Positions 1-9,723 of a stretch of DNA of 43,700 nucleotides are shown here, one piece after another. The position numbers and the translations under genes are program-made. Numbering within the stretch: position 1 is the first letter of the stretch; the number at the start of each line of letters is the position of its first letter. The notes beneath the pieces were generated by a model. That model worked only from the letters and a program-made list of their open reading frames with translations. It ran no database searches and was not told the origin of the DNA. The DNA lies in the NCBI GenBank assembly GCA_023259015.1, contig JAHFRC010000008.1:1-43700 (forward strand). Direction: 5' to 3'. Origin of the DNA: Nitrosomonadales bacterium. Lineage in GTDB: Bacteria > Pseudomonadota > Gammaproteobacteria > Burkholderiales > Gallionellaceae.

Positions 1-60
1 CATATCTCCGCACCGGCTCCGTGGTTGATGGGCGGCATTTCCATGATGCCCGGCGTGTAA
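1..60 (+). CDS. C-terminal end of a CDS entering from the left edge (...HISAPAPWLMGGISMMPGV*); product unknown
   Basis: Frame 1 is open from base 1 to TAA at 58-60; too short to identify. Confidence 0.3.
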   Translation, partial: HISAPAPWLMGGISMMPGV

Positions 61-256
61 TGATGCAACTGCTGTATGCATGATAATACAGGTAGGTTAA
101 ATTCGTGTCTTCCATTTGCACAAGGCAATAATCCTGAGTCTCAAACATTCGCCCCTAGTGTGTTGCTGCCATCCACCGGTTTCTGCTTTTGGGCGTGAAC
201 CGCATTTCGCCGCCAACTTAAACCGCAGGAATCTTTTGTTCGCTTAAGGCCATGCA

Positions 257-958
257 TTATTTCATTGGCATTGGGGTCTCATTCGATAATTGTTCTTTAC
301 CCATGCGCGCATTCATTTCATTCCACAGCTCCACTTGGGCATCGGCTTCCTCTTTCGCATCATTACGCCCATCCTTCTGTTCTTTGGAGAGCCATAATCC
401 ATCAGCGTTCAGGCTATGTTCCGGAAACAGTTCGATGCGCTCGTTGGCCGGTTTGATCGTCTTGTCCATTGTGTCGAGCACCAAGGGCATGACGCCCGGT
501 TCAGACTGGTAGGTTAGCACCATATATGACTGATCTGCCGATTTCATGGAGTGGACATGGGTGATTTTCATTTTTTCTATGCCGATCCCTAAAGCCTCGA
601 GCGTAACGTATTTTGCAATCACATGATCCGCCTGGCTGCCCGCGTTGCGCTGCAGCATCTCGAATGGGGTGGACCAGTGTTTGCGGCCCCAAATTTCCTC
701 TTCTGTTTTGACCGGGATACGGTTGAAAAACTCGTTGGTTAACGCCAGTTTCTCGGCAATCGGCTTGTTTTTGTTGTCCATAACCAGCGAGTTCCAGGCG
801 GCAATTCGGTCGGCAGCTTCCGGGCCGTAAGCCTTTTCGGTTTCTTTGATTGCCCTGTTGGAGATGGGGGCCTTTCCAAGCTCAGCTGCACCCGCAGCCA
901 GCATATGGACAGCAAAGAATGCAGCAAGGCAGAGAGCGATCCAATTATGTGTTTTCAC
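257..958 (-). CDS. LapG-like transglutaminase-like cysteine peptidase family protein (BTLCP/Peptidase_C93), secreted, apparently catalytically degenerate
   Basis: Signal peptide MKTHNWIALCLAAFFAVHMLAAGAA; family signatures WGRKHWSTPFEMLQRNAG, HVIAKYVTLEALGI, PLVLDTMDKTIKPANER, SLNADGLWL; catalytic Cys and His positions substituted. Confidence 0.8.
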   Translation of the reverse strand: MKTHNWIALCLAAFFAVHMLAAGAAELGKAPISNRAIKETEKAYGPEAADRIAAWNSLVMDNKNKPIAEKLALTNEFFNRIPVKTEEEIWGRKHWSTPFEMLQRNAGSQADHVIAKYVTLEALGIGIEKMKITHVHSMKSADQSYMVLTYQSEPGVMPLVLDTMDKTIKPANERIELFPEHSLNADGLWLSKEQKDGRNDAKEEADAQVELWNEMNARMGKEQLSNETPMPMK

Positions 959-1194
959 GGTTATGCTATCCCCATTTTTGTTTTATTACCGGGAAGTAAA
1001 ATACGCTTTTAATCTGGCGAGCAATAATACCAAGCGGAAACCATAAACTATGATACCCGCAATCTAGCAGCTAATTCCCTTCTTTGGTATAGGCCAATAG
1101 ATTGCAATTGCCCCCGGAAACCGGAAAATAGGCATGCTGATACAGCCAGGCCACAGTTAAACTATTGCATATCTATCAGCCCTGGTTTGCCAAC

Positions 1195-2892
1195 ATGCGT
1201 ATCCTGTTCCTGACCCATAGCTTCAACAGCCTCACCCAGCGCCTGTTCGTTGACTTGACGCAGGATGGGCATGAGGTATCCATCGAGTTCGATATAGCCG
1301 ATTCAGTGACCGAGGAGGCCGCCGCGCTTTATCAGCCGGACATTGTCCTGGCGCCCTTTCTCAAGCGCGCGATTCCAGATACGGTGTGGCGCAATCATGT
1401 TTGCATGGTGGTTCATCCCGGCATTGTCGGAGACCGTGGCCCTTCCGCGCTGGACTGGGCTATCCAGCGTGGAGAGAGCGAATGGGGGGTGACCGTGCTG
1501 CAGGCGGATGCGGTGATGGACGCGGGCAATGTCTGGGCTACGGAAACTTTTTCGATGGGCGTGGAAAAGAAGAGCAGCCTGTACCGCAACCAGGTCACGG
1601 AAGCGGCCAGCAAGGCCGTCAGGTCTGCCGTTGTGCGCTATCTCGATGGCGGGTTCCAGCCTTGCCCATTGGAGCAATGGCCAAATGCGCGCGGAGAGGA
1701 ACGGCCTCTCATGCGCCAGGCAGACCGGAAAATAAATTGGGAAGCAGACGACACGCACACGGTACTGCGCAAGATTCATGCGGCGGATGGTTTTCCCGGC
1801 GTGCGCGATGAACTTTTCGGTTCGCCCTGTTTTCTTTTCGATGCGCGCGCAGAACCGGATAGGGCAGGCAGCGCAGGCGCATTGCTGGGCTGGCGCGGCC
1901 ACGGCGTGGTTAGGGCCACGCGCGACGGCGCGGTGCGCATCGGGCAGGTGCGCAGGATTGATGGCGAACACGCTTTCAAACTGCCGGCATCAATTGCTTT
2001 TGCTTCCGCATTGGAGAGTCTTCCATTATTGGATGATGCCGGCGCGGATGGCATCCGCTACGAGGAGGCGGATGGCGTCGGCTACCTGTATTTTGATTTC
2101 TACAACGGCGCCATGTCCACCGCGCAATGCCGCCAACTGCTAGCGGCTTACCGCAAGGCCTGCGCACGCCAGACGCGAATCATCGTGTTGATGGGCGGTG
2201 AGGATTTCTGGTCGAACGGGATTCACCTCAACCTGATAGAAGCGGCCAGCAGCCCGGCGGATGAATCATGGGAAAACATCCAGGCCATGGATGACATGGC
2301 CGAGGCCATCATCAGGACGACCAGCCACCTGACCATCGCTGCACTCGGGGGCAACGCCGGTGCGGGCGGCGTGTTTCTGGCACTGGCGACAGACAGGGTG
2401 TGGGCGAGGCAGGGCGTCGTGCTAAACCCGCATTACAAGAACATGGGAAATCTTTACGGCTCGGAGTTGTGGACTTACACGCTGCCGAAACGCGTGGGCG
2501 CTACGCGAGCAGAGAGCATCATGCACAACCGCCTGCCGCTCGGTGCTGCGCAGGCGTTGCGCATGGGCATTGCAGACGCCTGTATCGAAGGGGATATGGC
2601 ATCTTTCCGCATGGAGGTGAAGAAACGCGCCATGGAATTATCCCTCATGCCGGATCACGGCGAGCATCTGGCCGCCAAGGCGGAAATGCGCCAGCGCGAA
2701 GAATCAATCAAGCCGCTTTTGCTTTATCGCGAAGCCGAACTGGCCGAGATGCGGCGCAACTTTTACGGCTTCGATCCGAGCTACCACTATGCGCGCCACC
2801 AGTTTGTGCACAAGGCGTTACATGCATGGACGCCAAGGCATTTGTGCCGGCACCGTGACATTGGGCGACATATACAGCGCGTCAATTTTTAA
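1195..2892 (+). CDS. hypX: Hydrogenase maturation protein HypX/HoxX (formyltransferase-like N-domain plus enoyl-CoA hydratase-like C-domain)
   Basis: MRILFLTHSFNSLTQRLFVDL start; VVHPGIVGDRGPSALDWAI; C-terminal crotonase-like GGNAGAGGVFLALATDRVWAR; ORF opens at 1165 but 1195 ATG preferred. Confidence 0.9.
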   Translation: MRILFLTHSFNSLTQRLFVDLTQDGHEVSIEFDIADSVTEEAAALYQPDIVLAPFLKRAIPDTVWRNHVCMVVHPGIVGDRGPSALDWAIQRGESEWGVTVLQADAVMDAGNVWATETFSMGVEKKSSLYRNQVTEAASKAVRSAVVRYLDGGFQPCPLEQWPNARGEERPLMRQADRKINWEADDTHTVLRKIHAADGFPGVRDELFGSPCFLFDARAEPDRAGSAGALLGWRGHGVVRATRDGAVRIGQVRRIDGEHAFKLPASIAFASALESLPLLDDAGADGIRYEEADGVGYLYFDFYNGAMSTAQCRQLLAAYRKACARQTRIIVLMGGEDFWSNGIHLNLIEAASSPADESWENIQAMDDMAEAIIRTTSHLTIAALGGNAGAGGVFLALATDRVWARQGVVLNPHYKNMGNLYGSELWTYTLPKRVGATRAESIMHNRLPLGAAQALRMGIADACIEGDMASFRMEVKKRAMELSLMPDHGEHLAAKAEMRQREESIKPLLLYREAELAEMRRNFYGFDPSYHYARHQFVHKALHAWTPRHLCRHRDIGRHIQRVNF

Positions 2893-2925
2893 ACATGCCG
2901 TCTTCGCGGAAATGGTGAGGCCGTA

Positions 2926-3342
2926 TTATTCCTGCACCACTTCAAAATCATGCGTGATATCCGCTGTCTTGCCCAGCATGATGGAAGCGGAGCAATATTT
3001 TTCCGCAGAAAGCCTGATTGCGCGTTCCACCTGTTCCGGCTTTAAATCCTTGCCGCTCACGATGAAGTGAAAGTGTATGCGGGTGAACACCTTGGGATCT
3101 TCCGTGGCGCGCTCCGCCTGAATTTCCACCACGCAGTCGGTGATTTGCTGGCGGCTTTTTTTCAGGATGTGGATGACATCGTAAGTGGTGCACCCGCCGG
3201 TGCCTAGCAGCACCATTTCCATCGGGCGCGGCCCGAGATTGCGTCCTCCGCCGTCCGGCGGGCCATCCATCAGGACGGCATGGCCGCTTTCGGTTTCGCC
3301 CAGAAAGGATACTTGTTCCACCCACTTGATGCGTGCTTTCAT
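2926..3342 (-). CDS. OsmC family protein
   Basis: 138 aa; MEMVLLGTGGCTTYDVIHILKK and EKYCSASIMLGKTADITHDFEV are typical OsmC/YhfA motifs with two Cys. Confidence 0.88.
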   Translation of the reverse strand: MKARIKWVEQVSFLGETESGHAVLMDGPPDGGGRNLGPRPMEMVLLGTGGCTTYDVIHILKKSRQQITDCVVEIQAERATEDPKVFTRIHFHFIVSGKDLKPEQVERAIRLSAEKYCSASIMLGKTADITHDFEVVQE

Positions 3343-3366
3343 GATGTGCCCCGCTGTTTTTTGATG

Positions 3367-4116
3367 TCAGGATTTTAACCGATACCACAACAGGCCGATA
3401 ATTTCGTGCATGAAAATCCTGCTGTCACGCAGGGCTTCGGCGCGCGGCACGAAACTGAGCAGGTCGGTGCGGTAACGGGTGGTGAAGGCGGTGGGTGCAG
3501 GCACGGCCTCGAATCCGGCTGAGCGGAATGCCAGGATTGAACGCGGCATGTGCCAGGCGTGGGTTACCAGATAGACGCGTCTGATGCCGGCCTGTTGCAG
3601 GATATGGTAGCTGTAGCGCGCATTTTCCAGTGTGTTGCAGGAGGCATCTTCGACCCAGCGCACCGGAACCTTGAATTCCTGCTCCAGGGCGGCCTGCATT
3701 TGCCGCGCCTCGGAGAGATTGTTGCCGAGCGGCTTGCCGCCGGTGACCAATACCGGCTTGCCGGTTTCGCGCTGTAGTTTCGCGGCGTAACGCAGACGCG
3801 CCAATGTGGCTTCGCCCACGGTGTCTGCCGCATATTCCGGCGCATGAAAATAAGTGCCGCCGCCCAACACCACGATGGCATCGGCGGGCTGCGCCCGCGT
3901 ATCAACTGTGCTGGGTGGTCCTTCCAGAAGATGCAACGCGCCCTTGGCGAAATAAGGGGTGGCGCACAGCCACAGCAGAGCAAACGAACCGATGAGCAGC
4001 GCGCGCCCGAGGCGCGGGTAAGGGCGGGCAATCAATAACCCAGCCAGCGCGGCAAGCAGCAGATTGAACGGCGGGAGCAGGAATGCGCTGATCAGGTTGG
4101 TGACAAACCAGGACAT
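3367..4116 (-). CDS. YdcF family (DUF218/ElyC-SanA-like) membrane protein
   Basis: N-terminal TM segments, ADAIVVLGGGT, VTGGKPLGNNLSEARQM, EDASCNTLENA, VTHAWHMPRSILAFR. Confidence 0.85.
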   Translation of the reverse strand: MSWFVTNLISAFLLPPFNLLLAALAGLLIARPYPRLGRALLIGSFALLWLCATPYFAKGALHLLEGPPSTVDTRAQPADAIVVLGGGTYFHAPEYAADTVGEATLARLRYAAKLQRETGKPVLVTGGKPLGNNLSEARQMQAALEQEFKVPVRWVEDASCNTLENARYSYHILQQAGIRRVYLVTHAWHMPRSILAFRSAGFEAVPAPTAFTTRYRTDLLSFVPRAEALRDSRIFMHEIIGLLWYRLKS

Positions 4117-4277
4117 GGGGCTACTAAACGCAGGGCGCGGCGTTGCCGCAACTCGCGCATGATACCTGAGCCGGCATCCAGCCAATAACCGTTGCGCTTT
4201 GAAACAGCGTAGAGCATGGGCAGGAAAAAATCCTGCTCCGCATTTCTAAAATGTTTGCTAAAATAACTTCCGTATTC

Positions 4278-4440
4278 AAGGTGCCGGATGGTTTACGCCA
4301 TCCGGTTAAACGGGAAACAGGTGAAATACCTGTGCTGCCCCCGCAACGGTAAGCAAGTGTGGACGTGTCAGAATGCCACTGTGAGCAATCATGGGAAGGC
4401 GATGCGTTTTGTCTTGCGAGCCCGTATATCGGCCCTGAAT
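4278..4440 (+). promoter_or_regulatory. Cobalamin (AdoCbl-type) riboswitch
   Basis: GGTGCC..GGTTAAACGGGAAACAGGTGAAATACCTGTGCTGCCCCCGCAACGGTAAGC..GCCACTG..GGGAAGG..GCGAGCCCG in canonical order, upstream of btuB; exact ends approximate. Confidence 0.95.
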
Positions 4441-4612
4441 GCAGGAATCCGCATGGATTCCACAGGTCGGGAAATGCAGCGGGCGGCGCATGGACGGCAG
4501 AATGGCCATGCCATACCGGTTAATCCATACTTCCTTCCTGTTATATCTGCTGCATCTCCTGTTATTGAACGTTCCAGCGGGGTCGCTATGGAACTTGCTC
4601 AGGAAAATATCA

Positions 4613-6463
4613 ATGAAACAGCAGAAACTTTTCGCCGCCATTTTGTGCGCGGTTACTCCCTTGTCTTACGCAGCTGACGATACACTGGATGAAATCGTGG
4701 TGACGGCTACACGCATCGCGCAACCATTGAAGCAGTCCTTAAGCAGCACCACTGTGATTACCCAGGAAGACATCCGCAATTCGCAGGCGCCGGACGTGCT
4801 GACCATCCTGCGCAATGTAGCGGGAGTGGAATTCTCCCAGAGTGGCGGAACAGGCAAAGCTTCCAGCCTGTTCCTGCGCGGCACGGATAGTACGCATGTA
4901 TTGGTGCTGGTGGATGGCGTGCGCGTCAGTTCCGCCACTTTCGGTACAACCGCAGTAGACCAGCTGATGCTGGATCAGATCGAGCGTATTGAGGTGGTGC
5001 GCGGCAATGTCAGCAGTCTCTATGGGTCGGAGGCCATCGGCGGGGTGGTGCAGATTTTTACCAGGCATGGACGCGGTGCGCCTGCCGCAAACATAAGTGC
5101 TGGCCTTGGCAATCAGGGTACGCGGCGACTGTCTGCCGGGATTGGCGGCGCCGCTGACGGTACGGATTTCAGCGTCCAGCTCTCCACGTTCAGAACCGGC
5201 GGTGTGTCGGCGCTCAATCCGGCGCTGGTGCTCACCGCCAACCCGGATCGCGACGGCTATCGCAACAACAGCCTGTCCGCCAATGTGGGCCATGCGTTCA
5301 ACGCCGATCACCGCGTTACGGCAACGCTGTTCGGCAGCAACGGCAATAACCAGTACGACAATGCATTCGGGCTGCCGACAGACATAAATACAAATCGAGC
5401 GCAGATATGGAAACTCTCGCTGGCCTCGGATGACCAGATCACTGATGCCTGGCACAGCAAAGTACAACTGGCAAATGGTGTGGACCAATACCGGGATTAT
5501 TTGAAAGGTGCGCCCGTTGCGGGCGGCTCGCTGTACCAGACTTCAAACAATCATTTGATCTGGCAGAACTCTTTCCACCTGGACGAAGATAAGCGGCTTT
5601 TGCTCGGCGCCGAAACATTGCGGCAGTATGTGTCCAGCGATCTCAATCCGGGCTATGTGCAGAACTCACGCAAGATAAATAGTGTATTCGCCGGCTATAC
5701 CGGGCGCTATGGGGCGCATCAGGCGCAGTTCAACCTGCGCCACGACAGCAACTCGCAATACGGCGGCGAAACCACCGGCCTGCTTGGCTATGGTTATGCG
5801 CTCACCAATGCATGGCGCGCCACCGCCAGCTACAGTACGGCTTTCCGGGCACCCACCTTCAACGAGTTGTACTATCCGGACACTGGTTGGGGCGGCGGAA
5901 ACCCGGCGCTAGAGCCGGAGCATTCGCGCAATATGGAAGCCGCGTTGCGTTATTTTGTGGCAGGCGGTCAACAGCTTGATTTAGTGTATTTCGACAATCG
6001 CATCCACAACTTAATTTCCGGCTGGCCACCGGTCAATGTTAATAAGGCGCGCATTGACGGGGTCGAGCTCAGTTATGCCGGGTGGTTCGGGAATACCAAC
6101 GTGAAGGCCGCACTGACTTCGCAAGCCCCGCGCGACGCCGCCACAGGTGTGCAACTGGACAGGCGCGCCAAGCTGCATGGCAACCTCGGCATCACCCAGC
6201 AATTCGGCGCATGGCAGGTTGGCGGCGAATGGCTGTATAGCGGTACCCGGGAAGATAATTTCACCGATCCCAATACCTTTGTAACGACACGTAAGACACT
6301 GGCCAGCTATAACGTGTTCAACCTGACCGCCGGTTATGCTATCAACAAGGGCACCAGGCTATCGTTGCGTGCGGACAACCTGGCCAACCAAAATGACAGC
6401 AATGCATATGGCTACAACCCCTTGGGGCGCACCTTGTTTGTCGGACTGAGTTATCAGCAGTAA
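4613..6463 (+). CDS. btuB: TonB-dependent vitamin B12 outer membrane receptor
   Basis: Signal peptide, TonB box-like DEIVVTATR, plug domain, terminal aromatic residues; directly downstream of the cobalamin riboswitch. Confidence 0.92.
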   Translation: MKQQKLFAAILCAVTPLSYAADDTLDEIVVTATRIAQPLKQSLSSTTVITQEDIRNSQAPDVLTILRNVAGVEFSQSGGTGKASSLFLRGTDSTHVLVLVDGVRVSSATFGTTAVDQLMLDQIERIEVVRGNVSSLYGSEAIGGVVQIFTRHGRGAPAANISAGLGNQGTRRLSAGIGGAADGTDFSVQLSTFRTGGVSALNPALVLTANPDRDGYRNNSLSANVGHAFNADHRVTATLFGSNGNNQYDNAFGLPTDINTNRAQIWKLSLASDDQITDAWHSKVQLANGVDQYRDYLKGAPVAGGSLYQTSNNHLIWQNSFHLDEDKRLLLGAETLRQYVSSDLNPGYVQNSRKINSVFAGYTGRYGAHQAQFNLRHDSNSQYGGETTGLLGYGYALTNAWRATASYSTAFRAPTFNELYYPDTGWGGGNPALEPEHSRNMEAALRYFVAGGQQLDLVYFDNRIHNLISGWPPVNVNKARIDGVELSYAGWFGNTNVKAALTSQAPRDAATGVQLDRRAKLHGNLGITQQFGAWQVGGEWLYSGTREDNFTDPNTFVTTRKTLASYNVFNLTAGYAINKGTRLSLRADNLANQNDSNAYGYNPLGRTLFVGLSYQQ

Positions 6464-6559
6464 GTTTTGAGGCGACAGGATGCGTGCTTCGACGCCCCCT
6501 GTTTTTCTGCTAGAGTTGCTACCTGTTCAGGTGGTTTAAATTGAAAAGGAGAAATACAA

Positions 6560-7150
6560 ATGCAATTACAAAATAGACAAGCTGGAATATTTGCCGCGCT
6601 GGTGCTTCTGATGGCGGCTACGCGCATCTACAGCCATTTGGGCTCTGCGGTGTCTTTGCCGGATGCCAGTTGGCCGGTGTTTTTTCTGGCCGGTTTTTAT
6701 TTGGCGCGTCTTTCCTGGCCTGCCGTAGCGGCTTTTGTATTCCTGCTGCTGGAGGCTGGTTCTGTTGATTATTACGCGATTGCCTTTCGTGGCGTAAGCG
6801 ATGAATGTTTTTCGCCCGCTTATTGGTTCTTGATTCCCACCTATGCCTGCCTGTGGTATGCCGGCCGCTGGGTTGCCCCGCGCCTGCACAAAACCTGGGC
6901 AAGTTTTGGATTGCTGGTCGCCGTGGCATGGGGTGCGACATCGGTAGCATTCCTGATTTCCAATCTCAGTTATTACCTGCTTTCTGCCCGCTTCGCAGAC
7001 ATGAGCATGCTGCAATATGCCGGGAGCGTTGCAAAATATTATCCACCGTACCTGTCTTGCACCCTGTTGTATCTCGCATGCGCCGCAATACTGCACGTGC
7101 TGCTGGGCAATACAGGTAAAAATACCGCGCATTTCTCAGAACGCATTTAG
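6560..7150 (+). CDS. btuM: BtuM-like cobalamin uptake membrane protein (solitary S-component-like)
   Basis: 196 aa polytopic protein directly after btuB under the riboswitch; Cys in RGVSDECFSPAYWF at the region expected for the conserved BtuM Cys. Confidence 0.75.
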   Translation: MQLQNRQAGIFAALVLLMAATRIYSHLGSAVSLPDASWPVFFLAGFYLARLSWPAVAAFVFLLLEAGSVDYYAIAFRGVSDECFSPAYWFLIPTYACLWYAGRWVAPRLHKTWASFGLLVAVAWGATSVAFLISNLSYYLLSARFADMSMLQYAGSVAKYYPPYLSCTLLYLACAAILHVLLGNTGKNTAHFSERI

Positions 7151-7152
7151 GT

Positions 7153-7752
7153 ATGGCAGATAGCCCGGCGCAGCACCGCGCGCGCATGGCGCGCAAAAAA
7201 GCGGTGATTGACCAGCATGTTGCCGAAGCCAGCATCGAACGCGGTGTGGTCATCATCAACACCGGCAACGGCAAAGGCAAAAGTACGGCGGGTTTCGGCA
7301 TGCTGGCGCGTGCGCTCGGCCACGGCATGCGCGTCGGTGTGGTGCAATTCATCAAGGGTGCGTCCTCCACCGGCGAGGAAGAATTTTTCCGGCGCTTTCC
7401 CGAGGTGAGTTACCACGTCATGGGCGAAGGCTTTACCTGGGAAACGCAGGACAGGGAGCGCGATATCGCTGCCGCGCAGGCAGCCTGGAACAAGGCATGC
7501 GAGTTGCTGAGCGATGCGCGCTATGCGGTGGTGCTGCTGGATGAACTCAATATCGCACTCAAGCTGCAGTACGTGCAAGTGAAGGATGTGCTCGCCGCCT
7601 TGCGCAAACGCCCTGCCGCGCAACATGTCGTGATTACCGGGCGCGGCGCACCCGATGCGCTGATCGAATTTGCCGATACTGTCACTGAAATGCACCTCGT
7701 CAAACATGCCTACCACGCAGGCATCAAGGCGCAGCCAGGCGTGGAACTCTGA
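7153..7752 (+). CDS. cobO: Cob(I)yrinic acid a,c-diamide adenosyltransferase
   Basis: P-loop INTGNGKGKSTAGFGMLARALGHGMRVGVVQFIKG; VVLLDELNIALK. Confidence 0.95.
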   Translation: MADSPAQHRARMARKKAVIDQHVAEASIERGVVIINTGNGKGKSTAGFGMLARALGHGMRVGVVQFIKGASSTGEEEFFRRFPEVSYHVMGEGFTWETQDRERDIAAAQAAWNKACELLSDARYAVVLLDELNIALKLQYVQVKDVLAALRKRPAAQHVVITGRGAPDALIEFADTVTEMHLVKHAYHAGIKAQPGVEL

Positions 7753-7811
7753 TCGCTACACCACCCTGCGATAGCCATGACAATCACCCCCGCTGAATTT
7801 CCTGTGCTGAT

Positions 7812-8750
7812 GTGCAAGGAAAGCGTGTGTTGAATACCGCAATCATGATGGTATGCGCGCTGTTGCTCGACCGTCTGCTGGGCGAGCCGCGCCGCTGGCA
7901 TCCGCTGGTGGGCTTCGGCAACCTTGCGGTATGGATGGAGCAGCACATGAATGGCGGCGCGCATTCCGCATTGCGGCTGCGTGTTCACGGCGTGCTGGCA
8001 TGGGGGCTGGTCATCGCACCGTGGTTGGTGCTTGTCTGGCTGTTGTGGCGGCAGCCTCTGTTGCAGCTGCTCGCCGGAGTATTGGTTTTGTATTTTGCGC
8101 TCGGCATGCAGAGCCTGAACGAGCACGCCGGACGCGTCCAGCAAGCCTTGCAGGCCGATGATCTGGCGCTTGCGCGGCTGCGTGTGGGCGAGATCGTCAG
8201 CCGCGATACCACTGCGATGCAGAAACAGGATGTCGCTCGCGCCGGAGTCGAATCGGTGCTGGAAAACGGCAGCGATGCGGTGTTCGGCGCGCTGTTCTGG
8301 TTTGCGCTGGCGGGTGCGCCCGGCGTGCTGCTGTATCGTCTGGCGAACACCTTGGATGCGATGTGGGGCTATCGTACACCGCATTACCGCTACTTCGGCT
8401 GGGCGGCGGCGCGGCTGGATGATGTGCTGAATTTCATTCCGGCGCGGCTCACCGCGCTGACCTATGCGCTGCTCGGCAACACGCGTATTGCCTTGCACTG
8501 CTGGCGGCAACAGGCGCGCGCATGGGACAGCCCGAATGCCGGGCCGGTGATGGCGAGCGGTGCGGGCAGTTTGATCGTGCAACTCGGCGGTGCGGCAAAT
8601 TACCATGGCGTATGCGAAGAGCGCCCGGCACTGGGCGCAGGCCATGCGCCGGATGCTGCGGACATCGCGCGCGCCACGGCGCTGGTGCGGCGCGGTGCGT
8701 GGCTATGGGTGTTGCTGCTCTTGCTGATTGGAGTGTTGCTGCATGCTTGA
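7812..8750 (+). CDS. cbiB: Adenosylcobinamide-phosphate synthase
   Basis: LLDRLLGEPRRWHPLVGFG; VSRDT; ESVLENGSDAVFGALFWFALAG; start may be 7830 or 7845. Confidence 0.93.
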   Translation: MQGKRVLNTAIMMVCALLLDRLLGEPRRWHPLVGFGNLAVWMEQHMNGGAHSALRLRVHGVLAWGLVIAPWLVLVWLLWRQPLLQLLAGVLVLYFALGMQSLNEHAGRVQQALQADDLALARLRVGEIVSRDTTAMQKQDVARAGVESVLENGSDAVFGALFWFALAGAPGVLLYRLANTLDAMWGYRTPHYRYFGWAAARLDDVLNFIPARLTALTYALLGNTRIALHCWRQQARAWDSPNAGPVMASGAGSLIVQLGGAANYHGVCEERPALGAGHAPDAADIARATALVRRGAWLWVLLLLLIGVLLHA

Positions 8751-9723
8751 ACACGGCGGACAAACTCGCGCTGCGGCTGCACGCTACGGCATTGCGCTGG
8801 GGAATTGGCTGGATCTTTCCACCGGCATAAACCCGATACCCTTCGAGCCGCCGCCGGTTCCGCCGGATGCATGGGGGCGCCTGCCGCAGGAGCAGGATGG
8901 TCTGGAGGAGGCTGCGGCGGCGTATTACGGCACACTCGATGTGCTGCCTGTGGCCGGCTCGCAGGCGGCAATCCAGGCGTTGCCGCGCTTGCGCGACTGC
9001 ATACGCGCTGGCGTATTGGCGCCAGGTTACATCGAGCATGCGCAAGCCTGGCGCAACGCGGGGCACGAGGTAGTGAATATAAATGCAGATGAAATCAATA
9101 CCCATCTGGAAGAGATATCCGTGCTGGTATTGATGAATCCAAACAATCCGACTGGCGCCGCATTTGCGCTCGAACAATTGCGCGAATGGCATGGGCGGCT
9201 GGCAGAACACGATGGCTGGTTGATCGTTGACGAGGCGTTCATCGAGGCCACAAAGATGAGTAGCATGGCGCAAGCGCAGATGCCGCAAGGATTGATCGTG
9301 CTGCGTTCAATGGGAAAATTCTTCGGCTTGGCTGGTGCGCGTGTCGGCTTCGTGCTGGCGCGAACGGCATTGCGCAACGCATTGCGTGAAGCGCTTGGTC
9401 CATGGGCTTTATCCGGCCCATCGCGTTTCGTGGCGCAAGCCGCACTGCGCAACCGTGCGTGGCAGGCGGCAACACGCGAACGCCTGCTGCAAGATGGCGT
9501 GCGCCTGGCGCAATTGCTGCACGCGGCGGGGTTGCCGCCTGCCGGGGGTTGCGAGCTGTTCCAGTGGGTGCCAACCAAACAGGCAGAAACCATTCATCGG
9601 CAGTTGGCGCAGCGCGGCATACTCACGCGCTACTTTGCCGAGCCAGGCAGTCTGCGTTTTGGCTTGCCCGGCAGTGAGGCTGATTGGGGCAGATTGCGCG
9701 CAACTCTGGGCGAGATTCTGTGA
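8743..9723 (+). CDS. cobD: L-threonine-O-3-phosphate decarboxylase (aminotransferase class I/II fold)
   Basis: [47 protein letters not shown]; located within the cob operon. Confidence 0.92.
   Translation: MLEHGGQTRAAAARYGIALGNWLDLSTGINPIPFEPPPVPPDAWGRLPQEQDGLEEAAAAYYGTLDVLPVAGSQAAIQALPRLRDCIRAGVLAPGYIEHAQAWRNAGHEVVNINADEINTHLEEISVLVLMNPNNPTGAAFALEQLREWHGRLAEHDGWLIVDEAFIEATKMSSMAQAQMPQGLIVLRSMGKFFGLAGARVGFVLARTALRNALREALGPWALSGPSRFVAQAALRNRAWQAATRERLLQDGVRLAQLLHAAGLPPAGGCELFQWVPTKQAETIHRQLAQRGILTRYFAEPGSLRFGLPGSEADWGRLRATLGEIL

Noticed and set aside
1303-1971. 222-aa ORF antisense to hypX
   Set aside because: Mirror ORF of a GC-rich well-recognised gene; no family signature, no RBS
7777-7833. 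Short ORF MTITPAEFPVLMCKESVC overlapping the cbiB start
   Set aside because: Could be a coupling leader, but too short to support
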